From positions 1 to 64,000 of the forward strand of contig JALFCW010000082.1 in assembly GCA_022771625.1 (NCBI GenBank): DNA of 64,000 nt, read 5' to 3'. The notes below the pieces were generated by a model. It saw only the letters and a list, made by a program, of their open reading frames with translations, was not told where the DNA came from and ran no database searches. Shown piece by piece: positions 1 through 7,809 of this stretch; position 1 is the first letter of the stretch, and every line of letters starts with the position of its first letter. This DNA comes from Prevotella sp. Lineage in GTDB: Bacteria; Bacteroidota; Bacteroidia; Bacteroidales; Bacteroidaceae. A program made the position numbers and the translations under genes.

Positions 1-3
1 CCT

Positions 4-537
4 TCACTTGCGGCCATAGGCATTCATCAAATAAGAGAATTCCGTTGACGCCCGGAAGCAGGGGCAGGCCTTAGGTGTGGCACCGGGCATCTCGTTATGA
101 CCACGGATGACGGCCTTGGGGAACTTCTGCTTTAACTCGATAAGGAGCTTGACGAGGGAGCCGCGCTGGGCTATGGTGCGGGTGTCTTTGGGTTTGCCGT
201 TGGTGTCGAGACCGCCTTCATAGCAGATGCCGATGGAACAGCGGTTGAAGGGGCGGCAATGAGCGCCTACCTCGTTAAGGCGACGGTGCTGGGTGACGGT
301 GCCGTCCTTGCGGATGTAGAAGTGATAACCGACGTCGATGAAGCCACGTTGCAGGTGGTCGTGCTTGAGTTGCTCGGGGGTGTAGTCACGGTCCTCACGC
401 GTTGCGGAGCAGTGGATAATGAGGTAACTGACGGAGTCAGGACTCATGAACATACCGGGCTCAACGGTAGTGAGGAGATCGTCCTCGGTGGCGACCTGGT
501 CGCCACCGATGGAAAGAGGGAATGTTTCTTGGATCAT
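4..537 (-). CDS. N-acetylmuramoyl-L-alanine amidase (amidase_2/PGRP-like)
   Basis: Translation has SYLIIHCSATREDRDYTPEQLKHDHLQRGFIDVGYHFYIRKDG...VIRGHNEMPGATPKACPCF, typical of Bacteroidales amidases found next to HU/primase modules. Confidence 0.92.
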   Translation of the reverse strand: MIQETFPLSIGGDQVATEDDLLTTVEPGMFMSPDSVSYLIIHCSATREDRDYTPEQLKHDHLQRGFIDVGYHFYIRKDGTVTQHRRLNEVGAHCRPFNRCSIGICYEGGLDTNGKPKDTRTIAQRGSLVKLLIELKQKFPKAVIRGHNEMPGATPKACPCFRASTEFSYLMNAYGRK

Positions 538-585
538 AGATTACTAAGATTAAGAATGTTAATACTGTGTTACAGTCTTGCTGTC

Positions 586-699
586 TTACAGTCTTGACAT
601 GCAAGACGTGATGCAGAAAAGACTTGCAATCGTTGTGATGATGGTCATCACAGCGTTGAAGATTTCTTGAGCTGTGGGCTTTCTTTTTAAAAACGACAT
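586..699 (-). CDS. smalltalk-type small protein (37 aa), absent from the ORF track
   Basis: Hand translation: MSFLKRKPTAQEIFNAVMTIITTIASLFCITSCMSRL*. One hydrophobic segment ending in a TSC motif; lies between HU-like gene and amidase. Confidence 0.75.
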   Translation of the reverse strand: MSFLKRKPTAQEIFNAVMTIITTIASLFCITSCMSRL

Positions 700-887
700 T
701 TTACAAATTTCTTTTTAGAATTCTTATAATACAATATACCTCTATTTCTCCTAAAAGGAGAAGGGAGGGGACTATTCTTTTCGAAAACTCCCCCGTCCCC
801 TCTTAACCTGAAGAGGGGCTCCACCGCTTTCCCCTAAATCCCCTTTCCCCTCAGGGTACAGGGGACTTAACCGGTAAACCGGCTGTT

Positions 888-1335
888 CTGTACTCGCAAA
901 CAAGCTTTAACTGCGTTGATTTTCGGCTGCGCTCGGCAGAGCATTCAAGCGAGCTTGATGCTTTGCTCTCGCTGGCACGAAAATTCGCCCCCTTCGGGGT
1001 TGCTCGTAGAATTTAACGCAACATAGTTGCGATTATCTATGCGCCGAGGGCGCGGCTACGCACAGCTTATTGGGTATAGGGCTGACTACAAAGCAAACTA
1101 AGCAGCGAACTTGCGCAAGCAAGCCGTAACCACGAAGTGCCGTGGATAATTTCTATGCGGAGCCAAAAGCCGTGACTTTGAAAAAGCCGTGGATTTCCGT
1201 GCCAAAAATTCACCCAGTGGTATCCGCATACCTCGGTATCCGCATGGGCGCCCTCGGCGCTTGGATAATCGCAACTCTGTTGCGTAGATAATCACGAGCA
1301 ACCCCGCAGGGGCGAGAGCTTGTTTGCGAGTACAG
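888..1335. repeat. Large nested imperfect palindromic intergenic element
   Basis: Nested inverted arms 888-906/1317-1335 (19/19), 996-1007/1294-1305 (12/12) and 1016-1053/1248-1285 (38 bp, few mismatches). Confidence 0.85.
1090..1204. repeat. Dispersed repeat copy A, inverted relative to 56238-56353
   Basis: Reverse complement GGCACGGAAATCCACGGCTTTTTCAAAGTCACGGCTTTTGGCTCCGCAT...CACGGCACTTCGTGGTTACGGCTTGCTTGCGCAAG matches the sequence at 56.2 kb with few differences. Confidence 0.8.
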
Positions 1336-1441
1336 GCCCGGCCGGCCAGGCTTTAAGTCCTCCACTCCTGAGGAGGGGAGGATTTCGGAGGGAAGGTGGA
1401 ACCTCTCCTAGCAGGAGAGGACGGGTGAGGTAGAAAAAATG

Positions 1442-2011
1442 TTATTCGTAGTAACCACCTCCATCTTCGCTAGAGCCGGGGTCGGTGGTGTCAGAGCCTG
1501 AGCCTGAACCTGAGCCGCTGCCAGAGCCGGGATCAGTGGTGTCAGTACCTGAACCTGAACCGGGATCTGTGGTGTCAACGACAGAATCGGCGGGGATGGT
1601 ACCGTTGTACTTAACAAGCGTGATCTTGTCGGGCAAGAGGTCGTAGATGCGCTTGCTGTTGATGATCTTGAACGACGGCGTGAAGCTCGGCACAAGTCCC
1701 TGAATGAGCTTCGCATTCGCCTCCTTCTCGGTCTTCGCCGTACCGGTAGTGATGAAACGGATGGTGAGGTTGCCAAAACCCAAGAGCTGGATGCTGTAGC
1801 CCTTCTTGAGGTTCTCCTTGACGTAATACGCGTAGCGGTCAAGCACGTTCTTAACATCTCCAGGAGTAGCTGACGACTCAGCAGCAATCTGGTTGGCGAC
1901 GTCCTCGGAGGTCAGAATACCGTAGCTGACGGGTGACACACTGTACACGGTCTTTGGGTTCTCCTTGTCGAACATCACCGTGCGCTTGGTAACTTTGTAT
2001 GCTTTAGGCAT
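1442..2011 (-). CDS. HU family DNA-binding protein with low-complexity DTTDPGSGSG tail
   Basis: MPKAYKVTKRTVMFDKENPKTVYSVSPVSYG... HU-like fold; ATG at 2011; tail (DTTDPGSGSG)n ends EDGGGYYE. Confidence 0.8.
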   Translation of the reverse strand: MPKAYKVTKRTVMFDKENPKTVYSVSPVSYGILTSEDVANQIAAESSATPGDVKNVLDRYAYYVKENLKKGYSIQLLGFGNLTIRFITTGTAKTEKEANAKLIQGLVPSFTPSFKIINSKRIYDLLPDKITLVKYNGTIPADSVVDTTDPGSGSGTDTTDPGSGSGSGSGSGSDTTDPGSSEDGGGYYE

Positions 2012-2230
2012 GATATATAAGCCCCCCACTAACTCCCCCGAAGGGGAGAACAAGATTACTAATACTCAATACCGGCAGGGCCTCAGTGGTATAGGGGTCA
2101 GTCTTTAGGCGTTGACCCTGCAGGTGTTTCAATCTTCAACCTTCAATTTTCAATTTTCACACTGCAAAGGTACAACAAATAAAAATAGCAATGGTGCAAG
2201 TTGGGTCTTCTTGGGTCTTTCCATCGTGTT

Positions 2231-2245
2231 GCGGTATTATACCGC
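2231..2245. promoter_or_regulatory. Perfect palindrome GCGGTAT-T-ATACCGC
   Basis: 7+1+7 inverted repeat directly beside the 24-bp tandem array, upstream of the HU-like gene. Confidence 0.6.
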
Positions 2246-2386
2246 AATCACTTGCCAACTGAACAGGGCATTCACTTGCCAACTGAATAGGGCAATCACT
2301 TCCCAACTGAATACGGCAATCAGTTGCATACTGAATAGGGCAATCAGTTAGGAACTGAATAGAGCATTCAGTTGACAACAGAATCA
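2243..2386. repeat. Six tandem 24-bp units, each with an inverted-repeat core (TCAGTTnnnAACTGA-like)
   Basis: Units start at 2243, 2267, 2291, 2315, 2339 and 2363; consensus GGCAATCASTTGCCAACTGAATAG. Confidence 0.95.
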
Positions 2387-2388
2387 GG

Positions 2389-2586
2389 TTATGGGTCTCC
2401 GAGATACTCCATGATGATTCTCACCTGTTTCGCAGTCAGGTTGATCTTATGCCTGTAAGGGATATTAAGTTCATCCAATGCCTTAATCAAGTCAGGGCAG
2501 TTGTCAATCCATCGGAGCAACGCCTTCACCGCTGCGCGCGGCGAACTCTCCGGGAAATACTTCATTGCTAAATCTCTTCGCTTCAC
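2389..2586 (-). CDS. DUF4248 domain-containing protein
   Basis: 65 aa MKRRDLAMKYFPESSPRAAVKALLRWIDNCPDLIKALDELNIPYRHKINLTAKQVRIIMEYLGDP, typical of DUF4248 in this neighbourhood. Confidence 0.85.
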   Translation of the reverse strand: MKRRDLAMKYFPESSPRAAVKALLRWIDNCPDLIKALDELNIPYRHKINLTAKQVRIIMEYLGDP

Positions 2587-2790
2587 TTTTTTTTAAATTA
2601 GGGATTAGGAATTAGGGATTAGGAATTAGGGATTAGAAAATTGAGCATTCAATAATCAGTGGTGACAGGGTGACACTATATAATATAACTTTTTCTAAAA
2701 AAATAAATTCGGTTATTAATAATAACGCAATTTACGTTTTGAGGACTTTTTATAATATTAAGTGTCACCCTGTCACCCGACGACTATATA

Positions 2791-4881
2791 TCAGAAGGGC
2801 ATCGGCTCCGGAACATCATCAGGCAGGCGACTGTCAATCTCGTTGGCAGGGCGCTCTGCCACCTTCCAGAAACGACCTTTCTTGGTGCGCACCTGCTCAT
2901 AGCCCAATTCCGACAAGGCAATGCCAATCTTCGTGGGACTAACCTTGAGATACGGGGCAAAGCGGGCTGCAATCTTCGAGGCAGTCAAATACTTAGTCTC
3001 AGATTCAGTGCGCGGGATGTTGTAGAAAGTGATGATCAGTTCGGTGGCAGGGTCAGGAGTCAGGAAATCCCGGTTGCGCTCATTGAGCCGTTGTATCTCC
3101 GTGTCGTTGAGCCAATATCGCTCGCCGCTGCGGATGAGAGCAAGAGCCTGGGCATACATTCCCTCGTATGGGATGTTGGCAGTCCACGGGTCGTCGATAT
3201 GCTCGATGACAAACGGCAGCCAACGGCGGTTACCCGTCATGTCTGTTAGGAAAGAAGGATTGTTGCCCGTAGCGCATAGCGAGGCCACACGTGCCAGGTG
3301 CATCTTGTGTCGGCCGTAGAACGGTCGCTCCTTCACCTTGGGTTGAGTGGTGAAAGCCTTGAGTTGGTTCACCTCCTTGGTGGTCATCGAGTCAATCTCC
3401 TCAAGCGAGATAAGGATGTTTTCGGCAAGCATGAAGTTATCGTCGCGATTAAGCTGATAGGAGTTGTTCTTAGTGGTGTAGTATTCACGCAGATGTGGCG
3501 GCAGTATATGCAGCATAAACGACGACTTGTATGTGCCCTGAGCTCCGATGAAGGTGAGAATCTGATGATTCACCACCTTAGGGTCGAGCACCGAAGCCAC
3601 CATCGCCAGAAACCAGCAGCGAGTGTAGAAATGGAAGTCATCCGATGAAGTATCTTTACAATGCACCATCGAGAAGAACTGCCGGATATAATCAGTCGTT
3701 TCATCCCATTCAGGCAGGGAATTGATCCATGAGATAAAAGGATGATAGTCGGGCACAAAGTCAGATCCGAGGATGTTGTTGATAACCAGAGTGTCGGTAT
3801 TCACACCGTCGTTCTGCATATTGCGCCATAGGGAGTTGACAAAGTGATCATCGATTACCTTGAAGATTGAAGATTGAATATTGAATTGCTGCGCATGGGC
3901 ATCTTCAACTTTCAACCTTCGATATTCCAGTTGATTGCTCAGCAAGTTGCGCTTGATCTCATAGCGTTCCCTGATATAGCTCTCCACCTCAGCCACAGTG
4001 GCGCGTCGGTTCTTGGATACAGAGAGTGTGTTGTGCTCGTCGGAATACTTCTGATACACATTTTTCACAATGTTATCAATATCGCCCCTATGAGTAGCGT
4101 CGTAGTCCTCGAAGTTAGCCTTCGCCCACTGGATACACTCCGCCTGCGACACCCCGTAGCGGTTCATCTGATATATGCAGCTCGACACATACTTGTTGCG
4201 ATACCCCTCGGTATATGTAATACCTTGTCCCTCAACAAATTGCCTCACCTTGTCCCCGATAGAAGACGGTTTGGGCGGCCTACCGGCACCCTTTCCCTTG
4301 CGGGCAGACTTAGTGTCGAGCGAGTAGTTGATCTTAAGACGCTTGGCAAGAGGGTTGTATAATACATGAGGATCCCAAGCTAGTCCGCACACCCGGGTAT
4401 TTGATATGCACTGGGCGTCATAGTCGAGATCGACGAGATTCTTGTAGTGCTCATTCACCGTCAGCCATGCCGCATTATAGTTCTTCTCGGTCACCTCGCC
4501 CTCCACAGAGGCGATAACCCGCAGTCCGCAGCCCGAGATAGTAGTGTAGCACACACGGGTATGCTTGTCGTTGTTGATAAAGCGGATGGCTTGCGCCATT
4601 TTGTCGGCAGGCACATGGTCGAAGTCAACCATGAACGTCCCGGTGTAGGCGCGTATATTCTCTTTGCCACGCCCACCTTCAAGGACGGCTTGGCATACGA
4701 TACCTGGGCACGACTGCTTAATACGAGTCATTAAGGCTTTGTCCGACTCAGCAGCCGCCCTTCTATACATCTCCGTTTTCTCTCGGAGATAGTCACCACG
4801 GATGGTAGTCACCATCGTCTCACACGAAATGTCCTCCGGTGTGGTGGAGCGGAGGGTGGTGAAGTAGGTAATATTGTTCAT
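2791..4881 (-). CDS. BT4734/BF3469-type primase domain plus VapE (virulence-associated E) helicase-like protein
   Basis: MNNITYFTTLRSTTPEDISCETM..., GTFMVDFDHVP, FIGAQGTYKSSFML (Walker A-like), NRRWLPF; ATG at 4881. Confidence 0.88.
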   Translation of the reverse strand: MNNITYFTTLRSTTPEDISCETMVTTIRGDYLREKTEMYRRAAAESDKALMTRIKQSCPGIVCQAVLEGGRGKENIRAYTGTFMVDFDHVPADKMAQAIRFINNDKHTRVCYTTISGCGLRVIASVEGEVTEKNYNAAWLTVNEHYKNLVDLDYDAQCISNTRVCGLAWDPHVLYNPLAKRLKINYSLDTKSARKGKGAGRPPKPSSIGDKVRQFVEGQGITYTEGYRNKYVSSCIYQMNRYGVSQAECIQWAKANFEDYDATHRGDIDNIVKNVYQKYSDEHNTLSVSKNRRATVAEVESYIRERYEIKRNLLSNQLEYRRLKVEDAHAQQFNIQSSIFKVIDDHFVNSLWRNMQNDGVNTDTLVINNILGSDFVPDYHPFISWINSLPEWDETTDYIRQFFSMVHCKDTSSDDFHFYTRCWFLAMVASVLDPKVVNHQILTFIGAQGTYKSSFMLHILPPHLREYYTTKNNSYQLNRDDNFMLAENILISLEEIDSMTTKEVNQLKAFTTQPKVKERPFYGRHKMHLARVASLCATGNNPSFLTDMTGNRRWLPFVIEHIDDPWTANIPYEGMYAQALALIRSGERYWLNDTEIQRLNERNRDFLTPDPATELIITFYNIPRTESETKYLTASKIAARFAPYLKVSPTKIGIALSELGYEQVRTKKGRFWKVAERPANEIDSRLPDDVPEPMPF
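3859..3922. repeat. TTGAAGA/TTCAACT short repeat inside the VapE-type coding sequence
   Basis: ttgaagattgaagattgaatattgaattgc...atcttcaactttcaaccttcg, same motif as the intergenic arrays at 10.2, 13.1, 16.5 and 39.2 kb. Confidence 0.75.
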
Positions 4882-5010
4882 AACACTGCGAAAATATAAC
4901 ATATTATTGACATAACAAAATATGAGTTTTAACACATTCCCACCGATGCTCACTATAGTGAAAGTCGCGGGAAAAGGTTAAATAATTTACGTTTAATTAA
5001 ATTTATTTAT

Positions 5011-5277
5011 ATGGAAATCAGCAATGAAAAGTTTGGAATGCTCCTCAAGGAGGCAGCATCCGAGGCAGGCAGGCGGAGAGGCATCTCTGTTGCCCGCACA
5101 CTTATCGATGAGGGAGTAGTGGGTTCCACATCATCTCTCAGCTGATTGTATAATGGTCAGTCGAAAGATGACGAAAAGTATGTAACTGTGATGCAGAAAA
5201 TAATTGACCTTTTGCCCTCCCGGCACAGGGATCATTATTACTCTGAAATCGGCAAAATCGTATTAAGGATACAATGA
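5011..5277 (+). pseudogene. Leader ORF of the polysaccharide operon interrupted by in-frame TGA (5143-5145)
   Basis: MEISNEKFGMLLKEAASEAGRRRGISVARTLIDEGVVGSTSSLS*LYNGQSKDDEKYVTVMQKIIDLLPSRHRDHYYSEIGKIVLRIQ*; final TGA overlaps the next gene ATG (ATGA). Confidence 0.65.
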
Positions 5278-6446
5278 TAGGACTAAGGAAACTGAGACGT
5301 ACATTCCAGTGGGAGCCGGACATACCGTCCGACTACACTGAGAAGGGCGTGGAAAAGGGAGCGAAGCTCTCGGACGGTTTTATCGACAATCCCGACCTAA
5401 GACTCTTCTTCTACGCCACTCACGAGATGTCGCTCAACGACACTCTCAGGTGGGTGGGTGAGCACAGGAGGGAGATGTCGGAGAGAGTGACTGCCATCGA
5501 CACCGACCGTGGCTCTGACATCGAGGCACTGAAAGACTGTCGGCTGAATCTATTGATTCACGAGCGCTCGCTCAATACCGTGCGCCATCTCAATACGCTG
5601 CTCAACCGCAGCAATGAGGTGCTGGACAATGGGGGATATATATGGTGTCATGCGCGCACTGCCGTGCTCAAGCGCCGTCTCATCCTCAAGAAATATCCGT
5701 GGGGAGTGAGTCATTTGGTTTTTGCCCTGCATTTCATGTGGCACAGGGTGATTCCCAAACTGAATCTCACGAAGAGTATTTACTTCGGGATTACTAAGGG
5801 GCGGAGTCGCACCTACAATCGCGTGGAGGTGCTGGGCAGAATGTACAGGGCTGGCTTTGAGGTTGTTGACGAGGAGTTTCGCCATGGTGAGTTCTTTGTG
5901 CTCGCCCGCAAGTTCCGTGCACCGATATGGGATGATGTTCCGTCGGGCTCACCGCTCATCAAGTTGCGTCGTGTGGGCAAGGACCGTAAGCTCATCGGAG
6001 TGTATAAGTTGCGCACTATGTACAGCTATTCAGAATATCTGCAGCCCTATATCTACGAGCACAACCATCTTGCCAAGGGAGGCAAATTTGCCGACGACTA
6101 TCGTGTCACTCCTTGGGGCCGTTGGATGCGCAAGTTATGGATTGACGAGTTGCCGATGATATGGAATGTCGTCCGTGGCGACCTCAAGCTCGTTGGTGTG
6201 CGTCCCCTTTCGCGCCACTACTTTAGCCTCTATTCTCCCGAGATGCAGGATTTGCGCACCCAGGTGAAGCCGGGACTGCTGCCACCGTTCTATTATGACA
6301 AACAGACACCGAAGACCATTGACGAGGTGCAAGCTTCGGAGCGCAGATATGTAGAAGCGTGCCTCAAACATCCTGTTCTCACCGACATCCGCTATTTCTT
6401 CGGCACGATATTGAACATCCTATTCCGTGGCAAGAGGTCGAAGTGA
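5274..6446 (+). CDS. Undecaprenyl-phosphate sugar phosphotransferase (bacterial sugar transferase family)
   Basis: C-terminal KLRTMY...TPWGRWMRKLWIDELPMIWNVVRGDLKLVGVRPLSRHYF. Confidence 0.93.
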   Translation: MIGLRKLRRTFQWEPDIPSDYTEKGVEKGAKLSDGFIDNPDLRLFFYATHEMSLNDTLRWVGEHRREMSERVTAIDTDRGSDIEALKDCRLNLLIHERSLNTVRHLNTLLNRSNEVLDNGGYIWCHARTAVLKRRLILKKYPWGVSHLVFALHFMWHRVIPKLNLTKSIYFGITKGRSRTYNRVEVLGRMYRAGFEVVDEEFRHGEFFVLARKFRAPIWDDVPSGSPLIKLRRVGKDRKLIGVYKLRTMYSYSEYLQPYIYEHNHLAKGGKFADDYRVTPWGRWMRKLWIDELPMIWNVVRGDLKLVGVRPLSRHYFSLYSPEMQDLRTQVKPGLLPPFYYDKQTPKTIDEVQASERRYVEACLKHPVLTDIRYFFGTILNILFRGKRSK

Positions 6447-6514
6447 AATAATGAGAAAAATGAGAGTATTTATCTCATTAGTCAAGGATAAAAGAGATAA
6501 ATTATCGAATAAAG

Positions 6515-6546
6515 TTTGGCAGATTCGGAAATAATGCTTATCTTTG
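6515..6546 (+). promoter_or_regulatory. Bacteroidota-type promoter TTTG-N20-TATCTTTG
   Basis: TTTG 6515-6518, 20-nt spacer, TATCTTTG 6539-6546, 29 bp before the ATG at 6576. Confidence 0.7.
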
Positions 6547-6575
6547 CAGCGACTTTCAGAAAATAGATAAAGATT

Positions 6576-7115
6576 ATGGCGAATATATATCAGAAATTCA
6601 AGAAGGATAAACTTAAGGAAGTTATCCTTTACATACTTGAAAAAACAGGTGACATCAGCTATTATCAGTTGATGAAGATATTGTTTTGTTCTGAAAGGGT
6701 AAACCTTGTAGCTTGTGGAGATCAGATAACAGACTTGAAATTTCAAGCTCGTCAGCATGGACCTGTTCCAAATGAGCTTTATTCTGAAATCACCAAGGCG
6801 CAGGATGGCAATGACAGCGATTTGAACGGAATAGTGGAAATAATGGACAAATATACATTACATGCCTTGAGAAAGTCAAATCGTGATTACCTTTCTGTCA
6901 CAGATATGGAATCTATCGATAAAGGAATAAATGAACTAAACGGCAAAACGTATGAAGAGGTGGAGTCGTATCTTCATGACGATGTATATAATCGCGTTAT
7001 GAAAAGTAAGCGTCGTGTTTATTCCCTGATAGATATTGCTGAGTCAGGTAACGCCTCTGATTCCATGAAAAACTATATTCTGGAAAATCAGTCTATCTCT
7101 ATGTCTCTTATGTAG
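6576..7115 (+). CDS. Panacea domain (DUF4065/SocA-like) protein, candidate antitoxin
   Basis: KEVILYILEKTGDISYYQLMKILFCSERVNLVACGDQITDLKFQARQHGPVPNELY matches the Panacea pattern. Confidence 0.82.
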   Translation: MANIYQKFKKDKLKEVILYILEKTGDISYYQLMKILFCSERVNLVACGDQITDLKFQARQHGPVPNELYSEITKAQDGNDSDLNGIVEIMDKYTLHALRKSNRDYLSVTDMESIDKGINELNGKTYEEVESYLHDDVYNRVMKSKRRVYSLIDIAESGNASDSMKNYILENQSISMSLM

Positions 7116-7124
7116 TATCATAGT

Positions 7125-7541
7125 ATGGGAAATTGTAAGACCACAGTAGAAATAGGTGATATTTTCCTAATAAAGGCAAACGAAGAAAATGGCATTACTC
7201 CAAAATATGGCGATTTGTATCGCCCAAAGTTCTTTATTGTTATGGGAAAGGCTCCTGACGGCTCTATATATGGATGTGTCCATTTTAATTCAGATCTAAA
7301 TCGTGAATACATAGCACCAGGCTATGAAGAGTTCTATCTGCCTATATCAGATAAGGAGTATTCATTCTTGGACCATGATAGTTATATAGATTGTGTGAAG
7401 TTGAAAGTCGCATCAGAGTCGAAATTACTATCTGGCATATTTATGGGGCAGATAAAACAAATACATTACAATGCGATTAAGCAAAAAGTGTGTTTGAGTC
7501 CGAGAAATGAATCATTGTTCTTAAGGATGTTAGGGTTGTAG
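7125..7541 (+). CDS. Candidate toxin partner of the Panacea antitoxin (possible MazF/PemK-like fold)
   Basis: Starts 9 bp after the Panacea stop; GDIFLIKA...RPKFFIVMGKAPDGSIYGCVHFNSD pattern. Confidence 0.55.
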   Translation: MGNCKTTVEIGDIFLIKANEENGITPKYGDLYRPKFFIVMGKAPDGSIYGCVHFNSDLNREYIAPGYEEFYLPISDKEYSFLDHDSYIDCVKLKVASESKLLSGIFMGQIKQIHYNAIKQKVCLSPRNESLFLRMLGL

Positions 7542-7598
7542 CTTGCAAATTTTTATTTTGTTGTAAAAACAGAAGGTATGTCCTGATATATTTTTAAA

Positions 7599-7763
7599 GT
7601 TCTGTAAGGACGACATAGCACATGGTGTAAACCCTGTGTAGGGTGGTTATATTTCTCTCCCCGTCCCCCGCGCGCCTTTAGCGCGCGGGGGACGGGGGAG
7701 GGGGAAGAGCTATTCGTAGATAGGGCTCACGCCCTATCCTGACTTATGCCGTCCTTACAGGAC
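7599..7763. repeat. Cloverleaf-like intergenic element, copy 1
   Basis: Outer arms TTCTGTAAGGACGACATA / TATGCCGTCCTTACAGGA; inner hairpins CACATGGT-GTAA-ACCCTGTG, 17-bp perfect CCCCGTCCCCCGCGCGC (7659-7675/7681-7697), GATAGGGC-TCAC-GCCCTATC. Confidence 0.88.
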
Positions 7764-7809
7764 TATATTCTGAATTTTTATTTTTGTTTAATTATATAAA
7801 TCTTTGATT

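Noticed and set aside
2112-2378. Overlapping ORFs (TCQLNRAI... and SDCPIQLA...) as real repeat proteins
   Set aside because: Both frames arise from a 24-bp (multiple of 3) tandem repeat, which naturally stays open; no supporting start context.
2243-2386. CRISPR array
   Set aside because: Units are contiguous with no unique spacers and no cas genes nearby; treated as a tandem palindromic repeat.
4954-5010. Invertible capsule promoter
   Set aside because: Looked for flanking inverted repeats as in phase-variable Bacteroides capsule promoters; none seen, and no adjacent invertase.
5143-5145. TGA as selenocysteine codon
   Set aside because: No recognised selenoprotein family or downstream SECIS-like hairpin; nonsense mutation or readthrough is simpler.
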